Notes under the pieces: model-generated | Databases searched by the model: none | What the model was told of the DNA's origin: nothing | What the model saw: the letters and a program-made list of their open reading frames with translations, nothing else | Assembly (NCBI RefSeq): GCF_036099295.1 | Contig: NZ_CP107976.1 | Span: forward strand, 8,494,001-8,558,000 | DNA length: 64,000 nt | Reading direction: 5' to 3' | Source of the DNA: Streptomyces sp. NBC_00358 | Lineage (GTDB): Bacteria; Actinomycetota; Actinomycetes; Streptomycetales; Streptomycetaceae | In this document: piece by piece, positions 26,917 to 35,268 of the stretch | How the letters are laid out: each line of letters begins with the position of its first letter | Position numbering within the stretch: position 1 is the stretch's first letter | Made by a program: the position numbers and the translations under genes

Positions 26917-27903
26917 ATGCGGTACCGCACGATCGGCACGGACCCGAGGACCCGCCGTGAGGTGAGCGTGCTCGCGCTCGGCGCGATGCTGTTCGGCTCA
27001 CTGACCGACGAGAAGACCTCCTTCGCCGTACTCGACCGCTATGCCGAGGCCGGGGGCAACTTCATCGACACGTCCGACAACTACGCCTTCTGGACCGACG
27101 GCGGCCAGGGCGGCCAGAGCGAGGAACTGCTCGGCCGCTGGCGGCGCAGCCGGGGCATCGGCGACGAGATCGTCCTCGCCACCAAACTCGGCGCACGGCC
27201 ACTGGCCCCCGGCACCGACTACGTCGACAACCCCGAGGGCCTGTCCGCCGCGGTGATCCGCGAGGCGTCCGAGCGGAGCCGGGAACGTCTCGGCGTGGAG
27301 CGGATCGATCTTCTCTACGCGCACATCGAGGACCGCGCCGTCGCGCCGGGCGAGACCGTCGGGGCGTTCGCCGAACTCGTCGCCGAAGGCGCCGTGGGAC
27401 TCCTCGGCGTGAGCAACCACGCCGTCTGGCGCGTAGAGCGGGCCCGCGCACTGGCAGCCGCGGCCGGGCTGCCCGGCTACGAGGTCCTCCAGTACCACCA
27501 CAGCCTGCTGCGCCCCCGCTCCGACATACCGAGCGGGCTCTTCCCGGAAGGCGGTCTCGGCGCGGCGACCGGCGAACTCGTCAGCTACCTGGGAGCCGAA
27601 CCGGGTCTGACCCTGGTCGCCTACTCGCCCCTGCTGGGCGGCGCATACGGGCGACGTGACAAACCGCTGCCCTCCGACTACGACCACCCGGGGAACACCG
27701 CCCGGCTCACCGTGCTGCGGGAGGTGGCCGACGAGACGGGGGCGACCCTCAACCAGGTCGTGCTCGCCTGGCAGATCGGCGGCGACCTGCCGGTGATCCC
27801 GCTGGCCGGTGCCTCCTCGGTGGCGCAACTGGAGGAGAATCTGGCAGCGCTGGACCTGGAACTGACGGCGGACCAGCGGGCCCGCCTGGACGCGGCCCAC
27901 TGA
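26917..27903 (+). CDS. Aldo/keto reductase
   Basis: 328 residues, AKR TIM barrel of the large (AKR11-13-like) type. The catalytic set is visible: Asp and Tyr in FIDTSDNYAFW, Lys in LATKLGA and His in LLYAHIEDR. NADPH-binding C-terminal elements include VAYSPLLGGAYG, LAWQIGGDLPVIPLAGASSVAQLEENL. It reduces carbonyls with NADPH; the substrate cannot be told. The ATG has a GGGAGGAG ribosome site that is part of a hairpin. A bidirectional terminator follows. Confidence 0.9.
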   Translation: MRYRTIGTDPRTRREVSVLALGAMLFGSLTDEKTSFAVLDRYAEAGGNFIDTSDNYAFWTDGGQGGQSEELLGRWRRSRGIGDEIVLATKLGARPLAPGTDYVDNPEGLSAAVIREASERSRERLGVERIDLLYAHIEDRAVAPGETVGAFAELVAEGAVGLLGVSNHAVWRVERARALAAAAGLPGYEVLQYHHSLLRPRSDIPSGLFPEGGLGAATGELVSYLGAEPGLTLVAYSPLLGGAYGRRDKPLPSDYDHPGNTARLTVLREVADETGATLNQVVLAWQIGGDLPVIPLAGASSVAQLEENLAALDLELTADQRARLDAAH

Positions 27904-27949
27904 CACCTTCGAGCCCGGCGGGCCGGAAGGCGCTCCAGGACCCGGGCAC

Positions 27950-27973
27950 GACCGGCCGGCGATCCGGCCGGTC
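27950..27973. terminator. Bidirectional terminator between convergent genes
   Basis: A perfect 10-bp stem, GACCGGCCGG with CCGGCCGGTC, and a CGAT loop lie midway between the aldo/keto reductase stop and the phosphatase stop. Confidence 0.78.
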
Positions 27974-28002
27974 ACCGCTGCCGCGTGATCCGGACGCCTC
28001 CG

Positions 28003-30552
28003 CTACGGGCGTCCACCGACGCGGGGTGTCCGGCGGGTGGTGAGCAGCAGGGCGATGTCGTCGGGGCGCTCGTTGGCGCGCCGGGCCTCCGCGGTGAGCA
28101 GATCGGCGGCGCGGGAGAGGGAGGGGCCGCCCGACCTGAGGTACTGCGGCGGGCCCGCCTCGGCCAGCGTCGCGCGCAGGGCCTCGACCCCCTCGTCGAT
28201 GTCCGTGCCGGGCCGCTCGACCAGGCCGTCCGTGTACAGGGCCAGCACCGCCCCGGGCTCCAGCACCAGATCCGTCACGGGGTAGTCGGCCTGCGGATCC
28301 ACGCCGAGCACCACACCGCCGGGCAGGTCCAGCACCTCGGTGCGGCCGTCGGGATGGCGCAGCAGCGGCTGCGGATGCCCGGCCCGCGCGGCCTGCGCGA
28401 CACCGGTCAGCGGGTCGACCCGGATGTAGCAGCAACTCGCGAACTGGCCCGGGTCGAGGTCGATGAGCAGCCGGTTGGTGCCGCTCATCACCTCGTCCGG
28501 AGGATGGTCGCCGAGGGCGAACGCCCGGACCGCGCTGCGCAGTTGACCCATGGTGGCGGCGGCCTGCACACCGTGTCCCTGTACGTCTCCGATGACCAGG
28601 GCGAGCCCGTCGCCGGCCTCGACGACGTCGTACCAGTCGCCGCCCACGTCCATGCCGACGGTGCCGGGCAGATAGCGGCCCGCCGTCTGCACCAGGGGAT
28701 GCGCCGACAGCCGGTGCGGCAGCAGGGCCTCCTGAAGGCCGCGGGCGAGCGCGGACTCGTTGTCGTAGCGCCGCGCCCGCTCCAGGGACTGCGCGATCAG
28801 GCCGGCGAGCGCGGTGAGGACCGTACGCTCCTCGGTGCTGAAGTCGCGGGGCCGGTCGAACCCGAGGATGCACGAGCCGACCGGGCGCCCGGAGGCGATG
28901 AGCGGAAGGAAGGCACGGGCCCCGACCGTGGCGTCCAGGGCGATGCCCGGATAGGCGGCGGCCAGTTGCTGCATCGACTCGAAGAAGAGCGGCCGGCCGC
29001 TGGTGAGGGCCTCGACCCCGGGCAGTTTGGCGTCCAGGCCCACGCCGTCGAAGGGGGCGAGGAAGCCCTGCGGGAAGCCGGTCTCCCAGGCCAGGTAGAG
29101 CCGGCGGTCCTGGAGCAGATAGATGGCCAGGCGGCGGCTGCCGAACGCGGGCAGCAGCTCGCGCATCACCACCTCGGACACCTGCCGCGCGGTCACGGCC
29201 TCGGTCAGCGCGATGGCGAGGACGATGGGCCGGTACTGCGGTGCCGTGCTGGTGACCTCGCTGTCGGGTTCCTCCAGTTCGGCCCGTACGGCCTGCGTCG
29301 CCTCCGCTTCGAAGGGAGCGTTCCCGGTGGCCTCCGCGGCCCGCCCCAGCGGCATGATCTTGCAGGTGACCCCCCTGGGGCCGGGATAGACGGAGACGCT
29401 CAGCCAGGTTCCCGTGCCGTCTCCCGGAGACGCCCCGGTGCCGCTCCCCAGCGGACTGCGGGCCCGGAAGTGCACCGGGTCCGGCGAGAGCAGCGCGCTG
29501 CGCAGATGATCCTCGTACGCGGGGTGGTCCATCCAGGGCACCACGTCCCACAGCAGCCGCCCCAGCAGCTCGCCGCGCGGGCGGCCGAGCAGCCTGGCGG
29601 CGCGGGGATTGGCGTAGGTGATCAGCCCGAGCCGGTCGATCGCGAAGACGCCCTCGGGGAGCTGGTCGGCCGCTCCGTCCGCCGCGGGTCCCGGTCCCGG
29701 GTCGACGAGCGCGCCGCTGACCCGGTACGGCGTGCTGCCCGCCTCCCCCGAGGTCCACAGCTCAAGGAGCCGCAGCCCGCCGCCGCCGGTGCGGACCGGC
29801 AGCGGATGGGGCGGGGGGCGGCCGGCGGCGGTCTCGCGCAGGGCGGCCAGCAACAGCCGGGGGTCGTCGTGGGCCAGTGCCTCCGCGAAGGCCTCGGGCG
29901 TCCCCGCGAAGGCGTCCTGGGGGATACCGAGCAGTGCCCACAGGGCGTCGTCCGCGATCAGCGTGCCGTCGTCGGGATCCCAGGTGAAGCCCCCGACGCA
30001 GCGGGTGGACGGGCCGTCCGCGGGAGGCCGTGTGCCCAGCGGCTCGTCGTCCCACAGGACGCTGGACCCGTCCTTGTCGAGCAGTGCCAGGGCGGTTCCG
30101 AGCGCCTCCGCCACCGCGGTCATCCGGTCGCGGTCCGGCAGCACCTCGGTGGCGTCCGAGGCCGGCGGGCGCAGCACGGTGAGGACGCCGTACGAGGTGG
30201 AGTCGCCGACGACCGGGACGTAGAGCGATCCGAACTGGAACGGCAGCCCCGCCGCGAGCTGCGGATAGCGGCGCATCGTCTCCGCCGGATCGGCGAGCAG
30301 CACCTCCACCCCGAGCCGATGGGCGTCCGCGACCGGAAACGGCCGGTCCATGTGCATGCGCCACCAGGGGCGGAAGAGGGGGCCCGGGAGCCCCGCGAGC
30401 ACCGCGAGACGCAGCAGGCCGGGTGTTCGGGAGCGCAGATAGACGCCGCCCGCGAAGCCGCGGGCGGCCCGGATCGCGTCCGTCACGGCGTCACTGAGCA
30501 GGGAGGCCAGGCTGTCCGGCGCCCGGTCCTCACGCTCGGCGCTCCCTGTCAT
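28003..30552 (-). CDS. GAF-PAS-GAF-PP2C (SpoIIE-type) serine phosphatase
   Basis: 849 residues from the ATG at 30552 (GAGGG ribosome site); an upstream start at 30645 is less likely. Order: a GAF-like domain (about 15-165, GSLYVPVVGDSTSYGVLTVLRP), a linker with a degenerate PAS, a PAS domain (about 295-370, LPEGVFAIDRLGLITYANPRAARLLG), a GAF domain (about 430-590) and a C-terminal PP2C phosphatase with VGGDWYDVV, VIGDVQGHG, LYTDGLVERPG and RPDDIALLL, where the acidic residues bind Mg/Mn. Streptomyces carry dozens of such proteins, which dephosphorylate anti-anti-sigma factors. The sensed signal and partner are unknown, and no HATPase domain is attached. Confidence 0.9.
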   Translation of the reverse strand: MTGSAEREDRAPDSLASLLSDAVTDAIRAARGFAGGVYLRSRTPGLLRLAVLAGLPGPLFRPWWRMHMDRPFPVADAHRLGVEVLLADPAETMRRYPQLAAGLPFQFGSLYVPVVGDSTSYGVLTVLRPPASDATEVLPDRDRMTAVAEALGTALALLDKDGSSVLWDDEPLGTRPPADGPSTRCVGGFTWDPDDGTLIADDALWALLGIPQDAFAGTPEAFAEALAHDDPRLLLAALRETAAGRPPPHPLPVRTGGGGLRLLELWTSGEAGSTPYRVSGALVDPGPGPAADGAADQLPEGVFAIDRLGLITYANPRAARLLGRPRGELLGRLLWDVVPWMDHPAYEDHLRSALLSPDPVHFRARSPLGSGTGASPGDGTGTWLSVSVYPGPRGVTCKIMPLGRAAEATGNAPFEAEATQAVRAELEEPDSEVTSTAPQYRPIVLAIALTEAVTARQVSEVVMRELLPAFGSRRLAIYLLQDRRLYLAWETGFPQGFLAPFDGVGLDAKLPGVEALTSGRPLFFESMQQLAAAYPGIALDATVGARAFLPLIASGRPVGSCILGFDRPRDFSTEERTVLTALAGLIAQSLERARRYDNESALARGLQEALLPHRLSAHPLVQTAGRYLPGTVGMDVGGDWYDVVEAGDGLALVIGDVQGHGVQAAATMGQLRSAVRAFALGDHPPDEVMSGTNRLLIDLDPGQFASCCYIRVDPLTGVAQAARAGHPQPLLRHPDGRTEVLDLPGGVVLGVDPQADYPVTDLVLEPGAVLALYTDGLVERPGTDIDEGVEALRATLAEAGPPQYLRSGGPSLSRAADLLTAEARRANERPDDIALLLTTRRTPRVGGRP

Positions 30553-30742
30553 CGATCTGCCCTCGTCCGCCCGCCGCCAGGGGGGTAACACAGCAAGAAT
30601 GCGCCTCTCAGGTCCCTGACCGCACCTCGACGTCCTCCGCGGCACCAGGACGTGAGGCCATTCTTCCCGGCCGTGCCCGGATGTGCCCGGCGTGAGGACA
30701 CCGGGCCGGACGTCGTGCGGGAGCCGTCCGGAAGCGCTTGGC

Positions 30743-31660
30743 TCAGGACGCCGGCCCGCGCCTCAGCGTCTCGGCGGCGACGGCCGTCACGGCGTCGGCC
30801 ATCGCGCCGAGCGCGGGGAAATCGAGTTTCCACTGCTGCCAGAACAACGGAACGTCCACCCACCGGCCCGGTACGAGATGGACCAACCTCCCGGTGCGCA
30901 GCAGTGGTTCGGCCTGGACCTCGGGCACCATGCCCCAGCCCATTCCGGCCACCACGGCATCGACGAACCCTTCCGACGTGGGGACGAAGTGGCGGAGCGC
31001 GCTCGCCCCGGGACCGCCGGTGAGGGCGCGGGCGAAGTCGTCCTGGAAGTCGTCGTTGCGGTCGAAGGCCACCACCGGGGCGGAACCGATCACCTCGCGC
31101 GGGGATGTGCCGAACGTGTGGCCGAGCCACTGCTCGGCGCGGCCGGGGCTCGCCACCGGCAGATAGCGCATCCGTCCCAGGGCGCGGACGGAACAGCCGG
31201 CCACCGGGTCGGGCGACGACGTCACCGCCGCCATCACCGTTCCCTCGCGCAGCAGGGCGGCGGTGTGGTCCTCGTCCTCGCGGCGCAGTTCGAAACAGAG
31301 CCGCAGCTCCGGCGGTACGCGGGTGAGCGCGGGGAGGAACCAGGTCGCCAGCGAATCGGCGTTCACCGCGATCGACAGCCGGGTCGGCTCCCCGGATCCG
31401 GACATACCCAGCTCGGCGTGCGTGTCGCGCTCCAGCCGGGCGAGGCGGCGGGCGAAGCGCACCACGATCTCGCCGGATTCGGTGGCCCGCACCGGCTTCG
31501 TCCGGATCAGCAGAACCCGGCCGGTGCGCTGTTCGAGCGCCTTCACCCGCTGGCTCACCGCGGAGGGCGTCACATGGAGCGCCGCGGCCGCCGCGTCGAA
31601 GGTGCCCTCGTCGACCACAGCGAGCAGGGTGCGGACCTGGTCGAGGGGAAGCTCCGTCAT
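30743..31660 (-). CDS. lysG: LysR-family regulator, ArgP/LysG type
   Basis: 305 residues from the ATG at 31660; the open frame continues far upstream but carries no coding signal there. The N-terminal winged helix (LDQVRTLLAVVDEGTFDAAAAALHVTPSAVSQRVKALEQRTG) and the ArgP-specific effector region (VTSSPDPVAGCSVRALGRMRYLPVASP) are clear. Family knowledge: LysG (ArgP) senses lysine, arginine or histidine and activates the divergent basic amino acid exporter gene. Here a LysE exporter gene starts 69 bp away in the opposite direction, the classic arrangement. The symbol follows the Corynebacterium pair and is assigned by family and position. Confidence 0.9.
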   Translation of the reverse strand: MTELPLDQVRTLLAVVDEGTFDAAAAALHVTPSAVSQRVKALEQRTGRVLLIRTKPVRATESGEIVVRFARRLARLERDTHAELGMSGSGEPTRLSIAVNADSLATWFLPALTRVPPELRLCFELRREDEDHTAALLREGTVMAAVTSSPDPVAGCSVRALGRMRYLPVASPGRAEQWLGHTFGTSPREVIGSAPVVAFDRNDDFQDDFARALTGGPGASALRHFVPTSEGFVDAVVAGMGWGMVPEVQAEPLLRTGRLVHLVPGRWVDVPLFWQQWKLDFPALGAMADAVTAVAAETLRRGPAS

Positions 31661-31729
31661 CACGAGCGCTAATGGTACGTAAGAATCTTTAGCTGTACTT
31701 CTGAAGACCGGTTTTCTAGCGTCGACGCC
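31661..31729. promoter_or_regulatory. Divergent lysG-lysE control region
   Basis: Only 69 bp separate the two starts. On the plus strand a TAGCGT box (31717-31722) ends 7 nt before the exporter ATG, and on the minus strand a TTAGCGC sequence lies just upstream of the regulator ATG. Neither gene has a Shine-Dalgarno site here, so both may be leaderless. The AT-rich centre (about 31675-31715) is the likely LysG binding area. Confidence 0.55.
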
Positions 31730-32341
31730 ATGACAGACGCCTTCACCACCGCGGTCGCCGGATTCGGCACCGGGCTTTCCCTCATCGTGGCCATCGGCGC
31801 GCAGAACGCCTTCGTCCTGCGGCAGGGCATCCGACGGGACGCGGTCCTCGCGGTGGTGGGCATCTGCGCCCTGTCCGACGCGCTGCTCATCGCGCTCGGG
31901 GTCGGCGGCGTCGGCGCGGTGGTGGTGGCCTGGCCCGCCGCGCTCACCGCGGTCGGGCTGATCGGCGGCGGTTTCCTCGTCGTCTACGGAGTGCTCGCCG
32001 CCCGGCGGGTGCTGAGGCCGTCGGCCCTGCGGGCGGCCGAGGTGTCCCCGGGTTCCTGGCGCCGTGCCGTCCTCACCTGCCTCGCCCTGACCTGGCTCAA
32101 CCCGCACGTCTACCTCGACACCGTGTTCCTGCTCGGCTCGCTCGCCGCCGACCGCGGTTCCCTGCGCTGGACGTTCGGGCTGGGCGCGGCGCTCGCCAGC
32201 CTGTGCTGGTTCGCGGCCCTCGGTTTCGGCGCCCGGCTCCTCGGCCGCCTTCTGGCCCGGCCATCGTCGTGGCGTGTGCTGGACGGGCTGGTCGCCACGA
32301 CGATGATCGTGATGGGCGCCACGCTGATCGCCGGCGCCTGA
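31730..32341 (+). CDS. lysE: LysE/ArgO-family basic amino acid exporter
   Basis: 203 residues, about six membrane segments. The LysE-family signatures are present: LIVAIGAQNAFVLRQGIRRD near the N-terminus and LALTWLNPHVYLDTVFLLGSLA in the middle, which match LysE/ArgO rather than the RhtB branch. It exports lysine or arginine when internal pools rise, for example on dipeptide uptake. Its divergent LysG-type regulator supports this role. A 165-bp gap with imperfect CG-rich repeats (CCCCGCGGC twice, near 32356 and 32386) follows. Confidence 0.92.
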   Translation: MTDAFTTAVAGFGTGLSLIVAIGAQNAFVLRQGIRRDAVLAVVGICALSDALLIALGVGGVGAVVVAWPAALTAVGLIGGGFLVVYGVLAARRVLRPSALRAAEVSPGSWRRAVLTCLALTWLNPHVYLDTVFLLGSLAADRGSLRWTFGLGAALASLCWFAALGFGARLLGRLLARPSSWRVLDGLVATTMIVMGATLIAGA

Positions 32342-32506
32342 GCCGTCGTACGCCGCCCCGCGGCACCGTACGCCACCGTGCGCCCGCCCCGCGGCGCCGT
32401 ATGTCCGCCCCCCGGGACGCCCGGCCAGGGGCGCGCTGCGTACCGATCCGGCCCCCGGGGGACACAAGCCGCTCACGCTCGGCCATAGTGATCCTCGAAT
32501 CGAAAG

Positions 32507-33853
32507 ATGTATCGAGCAACCAGGGTGAGCGTGGACACGAGCGAGAGCAGTAGCGAGAGCAGCACGGACAGCGGCGCCGCGGCGCCCGAGGGGAGCGTGG
32601 AAGCCGAGCGGCCCGGACGCTCCGGATGGCGCCGCTGGGCCATGGACACCCGGCCGCTGCGCCGTCCCGCCTACCGCCGGCTGTGGACCTCGACCGCCGT
32701 GACCTCCGTCGGCAGCCAGCTCACCGCCGTCGCCGTGCCCAAGCAGATCTACGACATCACCGGCTCCTCGGCCTGGGTCGGCTACGCGAGCCTCGCCGGC
32801 CTGGTACCCCTGGTGGTCTTCGCCCTGTGGGGCGGCGCGATCGCCGACAGCATGGACCGCCGCAGACTGCTCCTCATCACCAACACCGGCATAGCCGTCA
32901 CCTCGCTGCTCTTCTGGGTCCAGGCCGCCACCGGACTGGAGTCGGTGCCCGTCCTGATGGTCCTGCTCGCCGTCCAGCAGGCGTTCTTCGGCCTCAACTC
33001 CCCGGCCCGCAGCGCGTCCATCGCCCGACTCGTCCCGGCGGACGAACTGCCCGCCGCCAACGCACTCGGCGCGACCGTCATGCAGACCGGCTCGGTGGCC
33101 GGACCGATGCTCGCCGGGGCGCTCATTCCCCTCATCGGGCTGCCCGAGCTCTATCTGATCGACGCCCTCGCCCTGTGCGTCACCGTATGGGCCGTCCTGC
33201 GCCTCCCCGCGCTGCCGCCCCTCGCGGCAGCGGCCGCCCAGCGCGCCGGTCTGCGCGAAGTGGTGGCGGGTTTCCGCTACATCGCCCTGCACAAGGTGCT
33301 GCTGCTGTCCTTCCTCGCCGACATCATCGCGATGGTCTTCGGTATGCCGCGCGCCCTGTTCCCGCAGCTCGCCGCCGAGACGTACGCCCCGTACGGAGAG
33401 GGTCTCGCGCTCGGGCTGCTGTTCGCGGCGATCCCCATCGGCGCGGTCCTCGGCGGACTGCTGTCCGGAACCTTCTCCCGTGCCCGCCGGCACGGTCTGA
33501 TGGTCATCGTCTCCGTCGCGGCCTGGGGCGCGGCCATCACCGGGTTCGGGTTCAGCGGCAGCCTCTGGGTCGCCGTGGCCTTCCTGGCCGTGGCCGGGGT
33601 CGCCGACATGGTCTCCATGGTGTTCCGCGGCGCGATCCTGCTGTCCGCCGCCACGGACGAGATGCGCGGGCGCCTCCAGGGCGTGTTCACGGTGGTCGTC
33701 GTGGGTGGTCCGCGCGTCGCCGACGTCCTGCACGGCACGGCCGGTTCGGCCTTCGGAGCACCGGCCGCGATCGCCGCCGGCGGCCTGCTGGTGATCATTG
33801 CGGTGCTTGCGCTCGCATTTGTCTCACCGGCTCTGAGGCGTTACACAATCTGA
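32507..33853 (+). CDS. MFS permease, EntS/MFS_3-like
   Basis: 448 residues with about 12 membrane segments and a 45-residue Ser/Glu-rich cytoplasmic N-terminus. Motifs PAYRRLWTSTAVTSVGSQLTAVAVPKQIYDITGSSAWVGY and the cytoplasmic loop GGAIADSMDRRRLLLITN fit the MFS_3 group, which includes enterobactin exporter EntS and macrolide-type efflux pumps. The start could be the ATG at 32507 or the GTG at 32525; neither has a good ribosome site. The substrate is unknown and no siderophore or antibiotic genes lie nearby. Confidence 0.85.
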   Translation: MYRATRVSVDTSESSSESSTDSGAAAPEGSVEAERPGRSGWRRWAMDTRPLRRPAYRRLWTSTAVTSVGSQLTAVAVPKQIYDITGSSAWVGYASLAGLVPLVVFALWGGAIADSMDRRRLLLITNTGIAVTSLLFWVQAATGLESVPVLMVLLAVQQAFFGLNSPARSASIARLVPADELPAANALGATVMQTGSVAGPMLAGALIPLIGLPELYLIDALALCVTVWAVLRLPALPPLAAAAAQRAGLREVVAGFRYIALHKVLLLSFLADIIAMVFGMPRALFPQLAAETYAPYGEGLALGLLFAAIPIGAVLGGLLSGTFSRARRHGLMVIVSVAAWGAAITGFGFSGSLWVAVAFLAVAGVADMVSMVFRGAILLSAATDEMRGRLQGVFTVVVVGGPRVADVLHGTAGSAFGAPAAIAAGGLLVIIAVLALAFVSPALRRYTI

Positions 33854-33902
33854 ATAAGAAAACGACCATGGTGCTTCTCAAGGTGGTCCTAGAGTGACCG
33901 CC

Positions 33903-34721
33903 ATGGGGGACACGCGACCTACCTCGGAATTCCACGCGCAGAACATCAGCGCGGACAGCACCACGCGGCTGGTGGGCGCCCTGGACGCCCAGGACGTCAA
34001 CGACGGCGTACAGCGCCTGCGTTCCTGGGCACACGCGGCACTGGCCGTACGACCCGGAGAGCGGGCGCTGGACATCGGCGCGGGAACCGGATCGCAGACC
34101 CGGCGTCTCGCGGCGGCCGTCGGCCCCCGCGGCCGGGTGCTCGGCATCGAGCCGAACCCCGGACTGCGCGCCGTGGCCGAGCAGCGCGGCACCGAGGAGC
34201 GCAGCGCCGCCCGCTTCGCCGACGGTGACGCCCTCGCCCTGCCGCTGCCCGACGCCACCGTCGACGTGGTGTGGTGCGAGCGGGTTCTCCAGCACCTCGT
34301 CGAGCCGGAGAAGGCAGTCTTCGAGATAGCCCGCGTGCTGCGCCCCGGCGGACGGGTGGCCCTGCTGGACACCGACTGGGCGACCACGATCCTGCACCCC
34401 GGCGACCCCGAGACGATCGCCGCGCTCACCACCGGCGCGCTGTCCGCGGCCGCCGACCCGTACTCCGGACGCAAGCTGGTGGGACGCCTGTCGGCCGCCG
34501 GAATGGTGATCGACGACCGCGGATCGCAGGCCCTGCTCCAGGACCACACCACGGTCGCCTGGCCGCTCATCCGGATGCTCGGCGATTCGGCGTTGCGCCG
34601 CGGTCTCATCGGCGAGACGCAGCGCGACCGCCTGTACGAGGACCTCACGGAGGCGGCGCGACAAGGCGGTCTGCACATGTCCGTGACGATGTTCGGGGCC
34701 GTGGCGCACCGCCCGGAATGA
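33903..34721 (+). CDS. SAM-dependent class I methyltransferase
   Basis: 272 residues from the ATG at 33903. A TAGAGT box (33890-33895) 7 nt before this ATG and no Shine-Dalgarno site favour it over the GTG at 33894, which overlaps the box. The Rossmann motif I is ALDIGAGTGSQTRRLA, followed by GIEPN, DGDALALPLPDATVDVVWCERVLQHL and VLRPGGRVALLDTDW, as in UbiE/Methyltransf_11 proteins. The substrate is not evident. The 3' end (HRPE-stop) is duplicated 35 bp downstream. Confidence 0.85.
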   Translation: MGDTRPTSEFHAQNISADSTTRLVGALDAQDVNDGVQRLRSWAHAALAVRPGERALDIGAGTGSQTRRLAAAVGPRGRVLGIEPNPGLRAVAEQRGTEERSAARFADGDALALPLPDATVDVVWCERVLQHLVEPEKAVFEIARVLRPGGRVALLDTDWATTILHPGDPETIAALTTGALSAAADPYSGRKLVGRLSAAGMVIDDRGSQALLQDHTTVAWPLIRMLGDSALRRGLIGETQRDRLYEDLTEAARQGGLHMSVTMFGAVAHRPE

Positions 34722-34833
34722 TCCGGTCCGAGGCCGCGGCGTACCGTCCGGAATGATCCGGAATACAATGGAATGGCCGTCGCTGACGGACTAGTACGCA
34801 GATTTCCCCTGGTATTGGGGGTACGCGAACACC

Positions 34834-35202
34834 ATGTACATCGCGAGCCACGATCTGATCGCAGCAAGTTCGACGCTGAACGCGGGTGCCGCCTTCATCG
34901 GCGGCCTCATCATCGCCGGCGCGCTCGTCTGGGCCGTCCGGATGGGCATCAGGGTGCGGAACCTGGAATCGCGCCCGCCCACACCCGAGGAGCAGCCCAG
35001 GCTGCCCGACGGCGGGGCGGTGCACGAGGAACGGGAGATGCGAGAACCCGACGAGGTGCCGCACGCAGCGGACGAGAGTGAGCGGCTGATGCCGTACAAC
35101 ATGCACTCCGCGAGTACCAAACATGCCGATGACCAGCATCGCAAGCGCTGGCAACCAGGATCCAGCGGGTCCTTCGGCAGCGGCGGACCCGGCAGAACCT
35201 GA
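34834..35202 (+). CDS. Small membrane protein, DUF6479-like
   Basis: 122 residues with one membrane segment near the N-terminus (AAFIGGLIIAGALVWAVRMG, residues 19-38), then a long polar tail rich in Pro, Glu, His and Gly. The composition and layout match small streptomycete proteins of the DUF6479 type. The ATG at 34834 has a GGGGGT ribosome site at a long distance. The function is unknown. Confidence 0.65.
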   Translation: MYIASHDLIAASSTLNAGAAFIGGLIIAGALVWAVRMGIRVRNLESRPPTPEEQPRLPDGGAVHEEREMREPDEVPHAADESERLMPYNMHSASTKHADDQHRKRWQPGSSGSFGSGGPGRT

Positions 35203-35210
35203 CCGGGACA

Positions 35211-35247
35211 CGAGGGAGCCGACCGCCATGCGCGGTCGGCTCCCTCG
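35211..35247. terminator. Bidirectional terminator
   Basis: A perfect 16-bp stem (35211-35226 with 35232-35247) and 5-nt loop stand 8 bp after the small membrane protein gene and 21 bp before the stop of the convergent DNA ligase gene. Confidence 0.85.
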
Positions 35248-35268
35248 ACTTCGGGGGCCGGGCCTTGT

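Noticed and set aside
27985..30588. An 867-codon open frame on the plus strand opposite the PP2C phosphatase gene
   Set aside because: Typical high-GC antisense shadow: no ribosome site, no domain, low-complexity Gly/Arg/Gln composition, while the minus strand has clear GAF, PAS and PP2C motifs.
31661..33733. N-terminal extension of the LysR gene to a 996-codon frame
   Set aside because: The extension runs antisense to lysE and the MFS gene and has shadow composition; the LysR helix-turn-helix begins directly at the ATG at 31660.
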